Shown here: positions 10,001 to 18,100 of the stretch, piece by piece | How the letters are laid out: each line of letters begins with the position of its first letter | Position numbering within the stretch: position 1 is the first letter of the stretch | From: Pelodera strongyloides | Lineage: Eukaryota > Nematoda > Chromadorea > Rhabditida > Rhabditidae | NCBI GenBank assembly: GCA_036852015.1 | Contig: JAANDG010000067.1 | Span: 62,001 to 126,000, forward strand | Length of the DNA: 64,000 nt | Direction: 5' to 3' | Program-made: the position numbers and the translations under genes | Notes under the pieces: model-generated | Told to the model about the DNA's origin: nothing | What the model saw: the letters and a program-made list of their open reading frames with translations, nothing else | Databases searched by the model: none

Positions 10001-12909
10001 CCGAACTTTTTCTTGAAGGAAAATCAATCCCGAATAAAAACATACTCATCGGACGAACAATTTGCAATCCAACTAAAGGACGTAATGTTCCACTTCGAAT
10101 CATCAATCCCGGAAACAGCAAAGAAGAACTTAAGGAGAAAACACAAATCGCCGCAGCTGAAGTAATCACAAAGAAAACTCATGTTGTCAATACCGTCTAC
10201 GACGCATCAAAGATCTCACCGGAAGTCGATTGGGAAGACCGTTTACCAGAATTACCAACGATGCAATCAAATATGCAATTCCTGAACGAGAAGTTGAACT
10301 TGAAAGACTCAGTACTCTCAGACCGTGAAAAAGAGGATTTGAAGAAAATCATTCTCAAACGAAAGGACGCATTCGTATGGTCAGACGGAGTAATCGGACA
10401 CTACAAAGGACCCATCAGACACAAAATTCCGTTCAAACCAAACGAAGATCCAGTAAAAAGGAATTACCCAATCCCTCTCGGAAAACGGAAAGAAGTTGAA
10501 GAACAATTAGACGTCATGCTCAAACAAGGAATTATCAGACCAAGCACTTCCCCATTCTGCAGTGCAGTCTGTCTAGTTAAAAAGAAAGATGGAAAAAGTT
10601 GGCGTTTCACCGTGGATTACAGAGGAATAAACAACGTAACCAAACCTGCGACATACATTCTGCCAAGAATTACTGACTTAGTCAGCATGGCTGCTGGCAA
10701 AGCCATATATTCTGTCGCCGATCTACAATCCGCCTACTTTCAAATCGAGATGAACAGAGACGACATTGAGAAAACTGCTTTTTCAACCCATGTTGGACTT
10801 TTCGAATTCTGCAGAACCCCAATGGGATTATCAGGAAGCGGAGCTACATTTCAACGTGTGATGGAAGATGTTCGAAGACAAATGCAAGCAACACTTTTTG
10901 CTTACCTGGACGACGTCATCATCATGTCTTCTAACACCAAGCAACACCTGGCAGACATTGATGAATTACTGCAGACACTAGTAAAGAATGGACTCAAACT
11001 AAGGCTGGACAAGACATATTTGGCCTGTGACAAAGTACGATATCTAGGATTTCTAATCTCAAAGCAAGGAATTGAAGTGGATCATGAGAAGACAGCGATA
11101 ATAACCAAGTTTCCCAAACCAAAGACGATTACAGATATTCGCTCATTCCTCGGAATGACTGGATATTATCGTCGGTTTATACGAGGATACGCCAAGATAG
11201 CTGCACCACTCATCGAACTAACGAAGAAAGACCAACCCATCGAATGGACAGAAGAAAGAAACAAGGCTTTTGAACAGATCAAAATAGCCTTGACAAGCGC
11301 TCCAGTACTAAAATCACCAGAACTCAACAAGCCTTTCATCATTGAGGCCGACGCATCAGGCACAGCAATTGCTGCAGTACTGCTACAAACAGACGACGGC
11401 AACCACCTGCATCCTGTCAGTTTCTTTAGCAGACGTCTCAAAGACTTCGAAACGAGATACGCTGCTCTAGAACTTGAAGCTCTTGCAGTTTGCGCAGCTT
11501 GTGCACACTTTAGACAATACATCTGTGGATCACAAACAAAATTGATTACAGATCACAGACCCCTCGTATCCATACTCAAGAAGAAAGATCTAACCGGAAG
11601 ACTCGCAAAATATCAAATATCGATTGCGGAATACGACATCGATATTGTCTACAGACCAGGAAGAAACAATGAGGTCGCAGACACACTGTCAAGATACCCG
11701 CCAAAGTTGCAAACAGAAGCTAATGCAATTAATGGAAATTATACTGAAATATCCCCATACATACCTTCCGTTGAGGAAATTCAAGAAGAACAGCGAAAAT
11801 CCACCGAATTAAGAGGAATCATCGACCATCTACAAGTACAAGGAGTTCAAAATGACGCAGAAGCAAATCAATACCTGCTGGAAAACGGCATTCTGTATTT
11901 GAAACCAACAGGAGAACACGAAAGACCTGTCATTATTCTACCAGTCGATTCACAATTTCGAAAAGGAATTGTATCTTATTTCCATGTACACCCAATTCTT
12001 GCCGCACACATGAGTATCGACAAAACAAAAGCACGAATTGGCGAAACCTACATTTGGAAGAACTATGGCCGCGACGTCAAAACAATTGTCGAAACTTGTT
12101 CAAAATGCCAAAGAAGGAAAATCGTCGCGGGATGTCTTAAACGAGAACCTTTAGGACATTGGGAAATCAGCAATGCACCTTTTCAACGAGTACATCTGGA
12201 TTTCGTCGGACCTTTACCATTAACAGAACAAGGGAACAAACATATTTTGGTTATGGTGGACTCTTTTTCAAAATACGCTATTACGGTCCCTCTACCAAAC
12301 CAAACCGCCAGCACAACCGCAAAGGCCGTCGTTGAACATTTAATTGCAAAACAAGGAATGCCACGCGTCATTGTCACAGATCAAGGACGTAATTTTCTGG
12401 CGGACACCTTCGTTAAAGTAATGGAACATCTCAACATTGACCATCGAACTACGACACCATATCACAAGGAATCTAATGGAATTGTGGAACGTTTCAACAG
12501 GACACTCGAAGAACTACTAACAAACTTCGTTGCAACAGATCAATCAGATTGGGACAATTACGTACCACTGATCACCTTCGCATATAACTCCATTCCACAT
12601 TCAACAACAAAGGCAGCTCCTTTTGAAATACTCTACGGAAGAATCCCAGTGCTTCCTGAAGATCTACACAACAAAACACCCACGTGGGCATACTCAAGTA
12701 CCGAAGAATATGAGGAATTCATCGCGAAACATCTCTCAAACATTTGGGATCAAGTAAAACAACGAATGGAATGTTCACAAGCCGAAATAAAGGAAAGATA
12801 CGATCGAATTCGAGGAACAAGATCACAAAACTTCACAATTGGACAAACAAGAAGGAAAACCCTCGAAACAAACTGGACTACTACTGGACTGGCCCATTCA
12901 CCATTGTGA
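6751..12909 (+). CDS. Env-like / protease / RT / RNase H / integrase polyprotein
   Basis: The frame is open from about 6751, but the first ATG lies inside gag and is probably not the initiator; useful sequence starts near 7053. Numbered from 6751: residues about 105-860 form a glycoprotein-like region with many Asn-X-Ser/Thr sites and cysteines, a furin-type RLKR at 343-346, a long coiled coil at about 370-610 and a hydrophobic anchor at about 808-832. A second hydrophobic stretch (about 890-910) precedes the retropepsin DTG at 935-937. RT follows with YLDD at 1385-1388, RNase H near 1530 (EADASGT), then integrase with its HHCC region (H near 1747-1755, C1783 and C1786) and the catalytic triad D1817, D1877, E1913 (DX35E). 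The integrase C-terminal GPF-type segment continues only in another frame. Placing an Env-like segment between Gag and protease is atypical; Metaviridae env normally follows integrase. Confidence 0.88.
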   Translation: MKTTQFVPSHKKCTQLNWKIVFQLLRKNFGISRINKEPSNNNFNVESRTSTENIQHREETPFSEDTTTALTTTTTITDAHIINSVDKDNTNKDNGKTIKLNDCTAITTEYPFVPPQPPTCNFSWKETPIENKIIAFQLRDIVHQTDAILCKEIRFKVCTQGFLKLFRKDTIEEVDSQAILWEDCRRANHSNKLHDTELFPTNPFQLNSKPMFNTTVPWFGTNCEHRSLYILKRGTVSTYDGKTLSSDIGRMQGCTTTEGYCYHRQETMVWNSFHVNAECFFEPISELTEATFIEDHVWFHQTKTIETISLEAMTEHEELCLGNDVMKLQNGLFLKIKERENHRLKREVNLEIDPLHSPSMIPRYKKEIPTAEVLNETIQINAELIEELFVRFDYCISEIRKINSKMHDFYNNYQNTSMRWDKLFQGINEERRNQPDWHRTKKEMEERMHILKNDQLKEKHRLDDEFSEVKDHVALLQGSMNDITKKNSSDTEILSNLKLQWSNITAAEISRINLHVHQIKNELNQLENTLTKSYQDNKILKEELARNGFNLRTEILKTKNELENGIKELQRKLISLQKEKEDDQPQFENKLTIFQIFTACIIQKMKMENSLNLLKLNPTDGIRQIFDEENIVARSIGTDVYMVARCKTLEINEEQIHTDFTINNTCYDNWPMEYNNDTLFVVPSTKEIIRRARIIPCNHIPIVSTKKNKLWLYNNKKGPVPRTIDETRINLRKWKHRARNQRFTKAAFDWFKTMGKKLYNTTEETTLGIMLNIKNETEKVHEIFVNAYEKTVHVIKDTLSSMWSWIKWTLLYIGIPIFILILLVGCCVLYLKIWFAEKATSGLSKGLQEIVKKMDPTTGINAIEENIELEENIDNVNIRHQQPRSNSPHMFTYLPTVVMISALIAPVISTTTPEGKQMPYIPVHIDGIPAIALLDTGSSLTYCRKSTLRKIDGQIKLQTTNRSATAANGTMINFIGTANLLISIGSHHFTHEVLIAENHMCPVPLLIGSDTMTFLGQKGIEFNFNFAERTIKMNEENIPMLKSGEKGYEHGATFTVTLPSKIILQPRSDNIIIGKTNISCPEDTELFLEGKSIPNKNILIGRTICNPTKGRNVPLRIINPGNSKEELKEKTQIAAAEVITKKTHVVNTVYDASKISPEVDWEDRLPELPTMQSNMQFLNEKLNLKDSVLSDREKEDLKKIILKRKDAFVWSDGVIGHYKGPIRHKIPFKPNEDPVKRNYPIPLGKRKEVEEQLDVMLKQGIIRPSTSPFCSAVCLVKKKDGKSWRFTVDYRGINNVTKPATYILPRITDLVSMAAGKAIYSVADLQSAYFQIEMNRDDIEKTAFSTHVGLFEFCRTPMGLSGSGATFQRVMEDVRRQMQATLFAYLDDVIIMSSNTKQHLADIDELLQTLVKNGLKLRLDKTYLACDKVRYLGFLISKQGIEVDHEKTAIITKFPKPKTITDIRSFLGMTGYYRRFIRGYAKIAAPLIELTKKDQPIEWTEERNKAFEQIKIALTSAPVLKSPELNKPFIIEADASGTAIAAVLLQTDDGNHLHPVSFFSRRLKDFETRYAALELEALAVCAACAHFRQYICGSQTKLITDHRPLVSILKKKDLTGRLAKYQISIAEYDIDIVYRPGRNNEVADTLSRYPPKLQTEANAINGNYTEISPYIPSVEEIQEEQRKSTELRGIIDHLQVQGVQNDAEANQYLLENGILYLKPTGEHERPVIILPVDSQFRKGIVSYFHVHPILAAHMSIDKTKARIGETYIWKNYGRDVKTIVETCSKCQRRKIVAGCLKREPLGHWEISNAPFQRVHLDFVGPLPLTEQGNKHILVMVDSFSKYAITVPLPNQTASTTAKAVVEHLIAKQGMPRVIVTDQGRNFLADTFVKVMEHLNIDHRTTTPYHKESNGIVERFNRTLEELLTNFVATDQSDWDNYVPLITFAYNSIPHSTTKAAPFEILYGRIPVLPEDLHNKTPTWAYSSTEEYEEFIAKHLSNIWDQVKQRMECSQAEIKERYDRIRGTRSQNFTIGQTRRKTLETNWTTTGLAHSPL
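7060..9420 (+). other. Envelope-like glycoprotein region within the polyprotein
   Basis: This part of the ORF lacks any Gag or Pol motif. It has the features of a viral membrane glycoprotein: an N-terminal Cys-rich part, an RLKR furin-type site at 7777-7788, an extended helical region, then a Trp-rich pre-anchor stretch and about 25 hydrophobic residues encoded near 9172-9246 followed by a short basic tail. No clear signal peptide precedes it in this frame. Homology to a known envelope family is not established by eye; the assignment is an inference from architecture. Confidence 0.65.
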
Positions 12910-13055
12910 ATATAATTTGGCCGAATACCGAAATCAGAGATCCAAAAGGAAAACTTACGACTGTTCATCTGAACAGAATCAAACTCCTAAGGCAGAGGAA
13001 GAAGGCAGATGAGAATCTCGAAGAAGATTCGTCCGACACTCAGTCGGAAAATTAA
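12744..13055 (+). CDS. Integrase C-terminal segment in a shifted frame
   Basis: The ORF runs one base out of phase with the polyprotein. From about 12846 it encodes the usual end of a Ty3/gypsy integrase: PRNKLDYYWTGPFTIV, then a VHLNRIKLL segment, followed by an acidic tail. The main frame instead runs to a stop at 12907-12909 with unrelated residues. The break lies between about 12840 and 12860. A one-base deletion, or an assembly error, in an A-rich stretch explains it best; a programmed -1 shift is less likely. The region upstream of 12840 in this frame is a shadow. Confidence 0.8.
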   Translation: MGSSKTTNGMFTSRNKGKIRSNSRNKITKLHNWTNKKENPRNKLDYYWTGPFTIVNIIWPNTEIRDPKGKLTTVHLNRIKLLRQRKKADENLEEDSSDTQSEN

Positions 13056-13199
13056 CAAATAACACCACTAACGGTACAATACGGTTTAGATCGTGAAAAC
13101 GATTAGAAATACGGTTTAGAAATATACTACGGACTACGGATAGCTCGAGCCTTATAAGTAAACGGATAACGTGCATTATTTGAATATACGGATAGAGAA

Positions 13200-13215
13200 T
13201 TAATTTTATTTTCAG
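13200..13215 (+). promoter_or_regulatory. Splice acceptor directly before ORF3 ATG
   Basis: The sequence TTAATTTTATTTTCAG ends at 13215 and the ATG follows immediately. It fits the nematode 3' splice consensus TTTTCAG. ORF3 could therefore be translated from a spliced subgenomic RNA (cis from the leader, or trans with a spliced leader). Confidence 0.75.
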
Positions 13216-13713
13216 ATGTCAGACGAAAAATCGCCGTCAACCATCAAACGTGTGAAACACATTCTCATCAGAAAACTTCAACGTCATAAAACGGACAACT
13301 CACCTGTACAAGACGACACCGTTTCTACAGATATCACACCAAACAACAAGCACGACAAAGAAGTAGAAGTAATCGCACTCGACGACGATGACGATAACTA
13401 CATCAACGACAAAGACCAAGACGACCAAGAACATGACGAGCATAACGATGGAAAGAACAAAAATGATAAGGACGAAGAACAGGATAACACCAACATGCAG
13501 TACCGAGAACATCACCATTCTGAAAACGAGAAAGAAGATGAAGACGAAATAGAAGAGGACTTCATGGACATGGAAGAAGAAAAAGAAGAAGAAGAAGAAG
13601 AAGAAGAAGAAGAAGAAGAAGAAGAAGAAGAAGAAGAAGAAGAAGAAGAAGAAGAAGAAGAAGAAGAAGAAGAAGAAGAAGAAAAAGAAACCCACGTCAG
13701 AAAAGAATCGTAA
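13216..13713 (+). CDS. Retroelement ORF3, acidic N-terminal part
   Basis: The 165-residue frame starts at the ATG next to a splice acceptor. It has a basic first 30 residues, then an acidic Asp/Asn-rich stretch. A segment EVEVIALDDDDD resembles a SUMO-interacting motif (hydrophobic core followed by acids). The end is a run of about 35-40 Glu encoded by a GAA microsatellite (about 13580-13680). After the run the frame stops at 13711-13713, while the other plus frame (open from before 13692) continues smoothly into the zinc-knuckle ORF. A one-base indel near 13680-13710 probably splits what was one ORF of about 500 residues. Confidence 0.7.
   Translation: MSDEKSPSTIKRVKHILIRKLQRHKTDNSPVQDDTVSTDITPNNKHDKEVEVIALDDDDDNYINDKDQDDQEHDEHNDGKNKNDKDEEQDNTNMQYREHHHSENEKEDEDEIEEDFMDMEEEKEEEEEEEEEEEEEEEEEEEEEEEEEEEEEEEEEKETHVRKES
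13579..13689 (+). repeat. GAA microsatellite inside ORF3
   Basis: About 33 tandem GAA triplets with a few AAA interruptions encode poly-Glu. Length changes in whole triplets keep the frame. Confidence 0.95.
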
Positions 13714-13892
13714 TATTTTCCAAGTCAACGCCCAATCCATATGAATTATCTACCAGAACACCACCACCCTTCAACATCTATGTAGACAAAGGAGAAAATT
13801 CCAGAACCCTGACTTTCAATAATCAAAACCTGAAAGTCAGCCTTCCCGAAGCTACAGTAGATGAAACAGACTATTCCTGCAGAGTAGAGAGA

Positions 13893-14747
13893 ATGATATG
13901 GAACTCGACACCACCCAACGACACAAAAACACCAGACTTTTCCAACAGTTTTTCCTTCAAGATCAGCGCCGAAACCCGAATCACCCGCGCAGGAAATTTC
14001 TCAACCATGGCAAAGACTACGGAGGAAATCGACATCAAGAATCAAACAGTCGGAGAAATTTTCCGAACAAGATGTCACGAAGCTGGAATTCTAACGACCA
14101 TTGAATCAGCAATCCACAATAAGACAACACCAGAGGAAATCATGAAGACTCTAAACAGGATTGGATCGGAATGGCACATTCAACAACAACGAACAGAAGC
14201 CCGCCTTTGCACACCACCGTTCAGACCAAGACGCCGTTGCTATTTGTGCAACTGCGGAATGCATTGGCCCGATCACTGCGAGACCGTACGAACACCCGAA
14301 CAAAGAAAAGACACTGCTGCGAGGTTGGGTATGTGCTTTAAATGCACAAAATACCACCCTCCAGCACTCTGTCAGAGGACAGAACTGAACTGCTCAATTT
14401 GTGCAAGCCCAATGCACGCAGCAGTGTTCTGCGACGAAAGACCTTACGTTATGATGCAGATCCAAAGAGCTAAAGCAGAACATGCCAACATCAAGACTGC
14501 GAAAACACTTCTGACACTTCAAACACTTCTCGTTGCCCAACTCGAGGATGAACGTCGGGGCGACGTTTATGAAGAGCCCGAGGATGTTAGATTCTCACCG
14601 GAACACTACAAATCGGATGGGAACAAACTACATTCCATCCGACAAGAAAAATCTCTGCAAGAAAGGAAGCTAGTCTTGCAAAAGAGAGAACAAAGAAAAC
14701 AGCATTTTTGCTGTAACATGGGGCGTAACAACCGTTCGCCCCCATAA
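13893..14747 (+). CDS. Retroelement ORF3, triple CCHC zinc-knuckle part
   Basis: The frame is open well upstream of the ATG at 13893 (from before 13692), so this ATG is probably not the real start. Three cysteine-histidine knuckles follow: CX2CX4HX4C at residues 116-129, CX2CX3HX4C at about 148-160 and CX2CX4HX4C at about 167-180. A similar tandem array occurs in Gag/Pol proteins of nematode Pao/BEL elements. The last roughly 54 residues are encoded by the 3' LTR, including a Gln/Lys/Arg-rich helix. The likely role is nucleic-acid binding, substituting for the knuckle missing from Gag; this is inference. The position after integrase is where env usually lies. Confidence 0.75.
   Translation: MIWNSTPPNDTKTPDFSNSFSFKISAETRITRAGNFSTMAKTTEEIDIKNQTVGEIFRTRCHEAGILTTIESAIHNKTTPEEIMKTLNRIGSEWHIQQQRTEARLCTPPFRPRRRCYLCNCGMHWPDHCETVRTPEQRKDTAARLGMCFKCTKYHPPALCQRTELNCSICASPMHAAVFCDERPYVMMQIQRAKAEHANIKTAKTLLTLQTLLVAQLEDERRGDVYEEPEDVRFSPEHYKSDGNKLHSIRQEKSLQERKLVLQKREQRKQHFCCNMGRNNRSPP
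14571..14584 (+). other. Candidate polypurine tract
   Basis: GAAGAGCCCGAGGA abuts the first base of the 3' LTR at 14585. It is purine-rich apart from CCC, so it is a weak match to a plus-strand primer site. Confidence 0.4.
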
Positions 14748-15046
14748 AACACCTACGAAAACAAGTAGGATATATAAAGCCCCTAGGCGTTTACTTTAAG
14801 CAGTTCGATCTTATATCGACTCTTTATTTTTAGTTTTGTTTAAACGGATAGTTCATATTAAGAGTAAAGGTTTATCTTTATTAAACGGATAGCTTTAAAA
14901 TTAGTAATTCCATTGTTATTAACTTTAACATATATATATTATTGTTTTAGTATTTAAACAATGTCATATTTACTTTGTATTTTTTTTATTCTGATAAAAT
15001 TATTATTTTACTTTTATTTTTATTAGTCTAGTCTTATTAATTTTCA
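14585..15046 (+). repeat. 3' LTR
   Basis: This 462-bp copy of the 5' LTR has the same TGTTAG start and TTCA end. Two substitutions and one T length difference separate the copies. Its first 163 bp are also coding for the end of ORF3. Confidence 0.95.
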
Positions 15047-15074
15047 GCATGTAGGTAAATTATACGTGGAAATG

Positions 15075-15080
15075 TTTATT
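15075..15080 (-). terminator. Poly(A) signal AATAAA of the minus-strand gene
   Basis: AATAAA on the minus strand lies about 98 bp past the stop codon at 15178-15180. It sits 28 bp from the retroelement target duplication, so the element inserted at or just beyond the cleavage site. Confidence 0.55.
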
Positions 15081-15177
15081 GATTTTTTTGTAAGGATATA
15101 TAAGAAGAGAGCATGACGAAAAGATATAGATACATTGCATGACGATGTCGAAAGTCCTAACGATGTTGTTCACTTTC

Positions 15178-18100
15178 TCATTGTTCGAAGTCCTCCTGCC
15201 AATATAGTGCAGGTACTTTCCCAGCAGTGTATAAAGCGCTCAGGATGGAATGGCCTTCTGAAAACATAAGTTAAATATCCAGTCAGGTACGAAACCAAAT
15301 GAAAACGAAATGGTTATATACAATTCTAGCTTAAATAATGAAATCTACATTCTGTCCAGAATTCGACAACTTTTGAAAAGTGGAACACACCATTTTGGCG
15401 GAAAGTTCGAAAAAGCTCTGGCACTGTGGAGAGAAACGAAGTCGGCGTACTTCTGTAGTCCATATTTGCAGATGCCTAAATGAAAAAAAATCAGAACATA
15501 TAGCCCGTTATTTTGATATAAGAAAGTCATCGCACCCGTGAAATATCATTTCAAAAAAAAAAAGAATCGTCAGAGACCTTTGGAGCTTTCTGTTCAGCCC
15601 ACACACTTGAAAGTAAACTATTAAATGTGTCACTCAGTGTTGCAGAGAAATTTTCATAAAATCAAATAATGGTGCACACTAACCAAATCTATGTAGCAAC
15701 AGATGGGATTCCTCTTTGGCGACAAACGGGATGGGATCTTACGTCGAGAAGATGCATCGAAGCCTCATCGTCCCACGAAATCACTGAAAACAAAGAACAG
15801 CAGAACAAAAACGGCAAAATACTAACTATCGCTCTCTATCCTACTGCTAACTAAACCCCAAGAGCTCAAACAAATACGAAGTGCACCATCAAACAATGCA
15901 GAAAACTCAAGCTGCTCCAATGCCAATTCCCCGGGAAACGGCGGTTCTCGGAGTTGAACAAGGGAGCACCAAAAGTTTCAACAAACTTCCAATCTCAAAC
16001 AAATACGATGTGCACCCTCAAACAATGCAGAAAACTCAAGCTGCTCCAATGCCAATTCCCCGGGAAACGGCGGTTCTCGGAGTTGAACAAGGGAGCATCA
16101 AAAGTCTCAACAACTTCCAATCTCAAACAAATACGTGGCACCCTCAAACAATGCAGAAACTGAAGCTGCTCCAATGCCATTCCCCGGGAACGGCGGTTCT
16201 CGGAGTTGAACAAGGGAGCACAAAGTCTCAACAAACTTCCAATCTCAAAACAAATACGATGTGCAACCCTCAAACAATGCCAGAAAACTCAAGCTGCTCC
16301 AATGCCAATTCCCCGGGAAACGGCGGTTCTCGGAGTTGAACAGGGAGCACCCAAAGTCTCAACAAACTTCCAATCTCAAAATAATACGATGTGCACCCTC
16401 AACAATGCCAAAACTCAAGCTGCTCCAATGCCAATTCCCCGGAACCGCGGTCTCGGAGTTGAACAAGGGAGCACCAAAAGTCTCAACAATTCCAATCTCA
16501 AACAAATACGATGTGCACCCTCAAACAAAAAACTGAAGCTGCTCAATGCCAATTCCCGGGAAACGCGGTTCTCGGAGTTGAACAAGGGAGCTCCCAAAAG
16601 TCTCAACAAACTTCCAATCTCAAACAAATACGATGTGCACCCTCAAACAATGCAGAAAACTCAAGATGCTCCAATGCCAATTCCCCGGGAAACGGCGGTT
16701 CTCGGAGTTGAACAAGGGAGCACCAAAAGTCTCAACAAACTTCCAATCTCAAACAAATACGATGTGCACCCTCAAACAATGCAGAAAACTCAAGCTGCTC
16801 CAATGCCAATTCCCCGGGAAACGGCGGTTCTCGGAGTTGAACAAGGGAGCACCAAAAGTCTCAACATATTTCCAATCTCAAACAAATACGAAGTGCACCC
16901 TCAAACAATGCAGAAAACTCAAGCTGCTCCAATGCCAATTCCCCGGGAAACGGCGGTTCTCGGAGTTGAACAAGGGAGCACCAAAAGTCTCAACAAACTT
17001 CCAATCTCAAACAAATACGATGTGCACCCTCAAACAATGCAGAAAACTCAAGCTGCTCCAATGCCAATTCCCCGGGAAACGGCGGTTCTCGGTTGAACAA
17101 GGAGCACCAAAGTCTCAACATATTTAATCTCAAATACGATGTGCACCCTCAAACAATGCAGAAAACTCAAGCTGCTCCAATGCCAATTCCCCGGAACGCG
17201 GTTCTCGGAGTTGAACAGGGAGCACCAAAGTCCAACATTCCATCTCAAACAAATACGATGTGCACCCTCAAACAATGCAGAAAACTCAAGCTGCTCCAAT
17301 GCCAATTCCCCGGGAAACGGCGGTTCTCGGAGTTGAACAAGGGAGCACCAAAAGTCTCAACAAACTTCCACTCTCAAACAAATACGATGTGCACCCTCAA
17401 ACAATGCAGAAAACTCAAGCTGCTCCAATGCCAATTCCCCGGGAAACGGCGGTTCTCGGTTTGAACAAGGGAGCACCAAAAGTCTCAACAAACTTCTATC
17501 TCAAACAAATACGATTGCACACTCAAATGCAGAAAACTCAAGCTGCCCAATGCCAATTCCCCCGGGAAACGGCGGTTCTCGGAGTTGAACAAGGGGCACC
17601 AAAAGTCTCAACATATTTCCATCTCAAACAAATACGATGTGCACCCTCAAACAATGCAGAAACTCAAGCTGCTCCAATCCAATTCCCGGAAACGGCGGTT
17701 CTCGAGTTGAACAAGGAGCACCAAAAAAAGTCTCAACAACTTCCAATCTCAAACAAATACGATGTGCACCCTCAACAATGCAGAAAACTCAAGCTGCTCC
17801 AATGCCAATTCCCCGGAACCGGCGGTTCTCGGAGTGAACAAGGGAGCACCAAAAGTCTCAACAAACTTCCACTCTCAAACAAATACGATGTGCACCCTCA
17901 AACAATGCGAAAACTCAAGCTGCCCAATGCCAATTCCCCCGGAAACGCGGTTCTCGGAGTGAACAAGGGACACCAAATTCTCAAAACTTCAATCTCAAAC
18001 AAATACGATGGCACCCTCAAACAATGCAGAAAACTCAAGCTGCTCCATGCCAATTCCCCGGGAACGGCGGTTCTCGGAGTGAACAAGGGAGCACAAAAGT

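Larger units (their letters stand above)
5004..15050 (+). mobile_element. Near-intact Ty3/gypsy (Cer-like) LTR retrotransposon with unusual gene order
   Basis: The element occupies 5008-15046 and is flanked by the 4-bp direct repeat GCAT (5004-5007 and 15047-15050), the expected target-site duplication. The LTRs start TGTTAG and end TTCA. Gene order is gag (6210-7052), a long second-frame ORF encoding an envelope-like segment followed by aspartic protease, reverse transcriptase, RNase H and integrase (to 12909, integrase tail in another frame to 13055), then an acidic/zinc-knuckle ORF (13216-14747) running into the 3' LTR. RT and integrase motifs and the order RT-RH-INT place it in Ty3/gypsy, the group of C. 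elegans Cer1. The LTRs differ by two substitutions and one T, so insertion is recent. At least two one-base frame breaks suggest this copy is not fully functional, unless they are assembly errors. Confidence 0.95.

Noticed and set aside
13300..13740. Minus-strand poly-Phe ORF
   Set aside because: It is the complement of the GAA microsatellite that encodes poly-Glu in ORF3.
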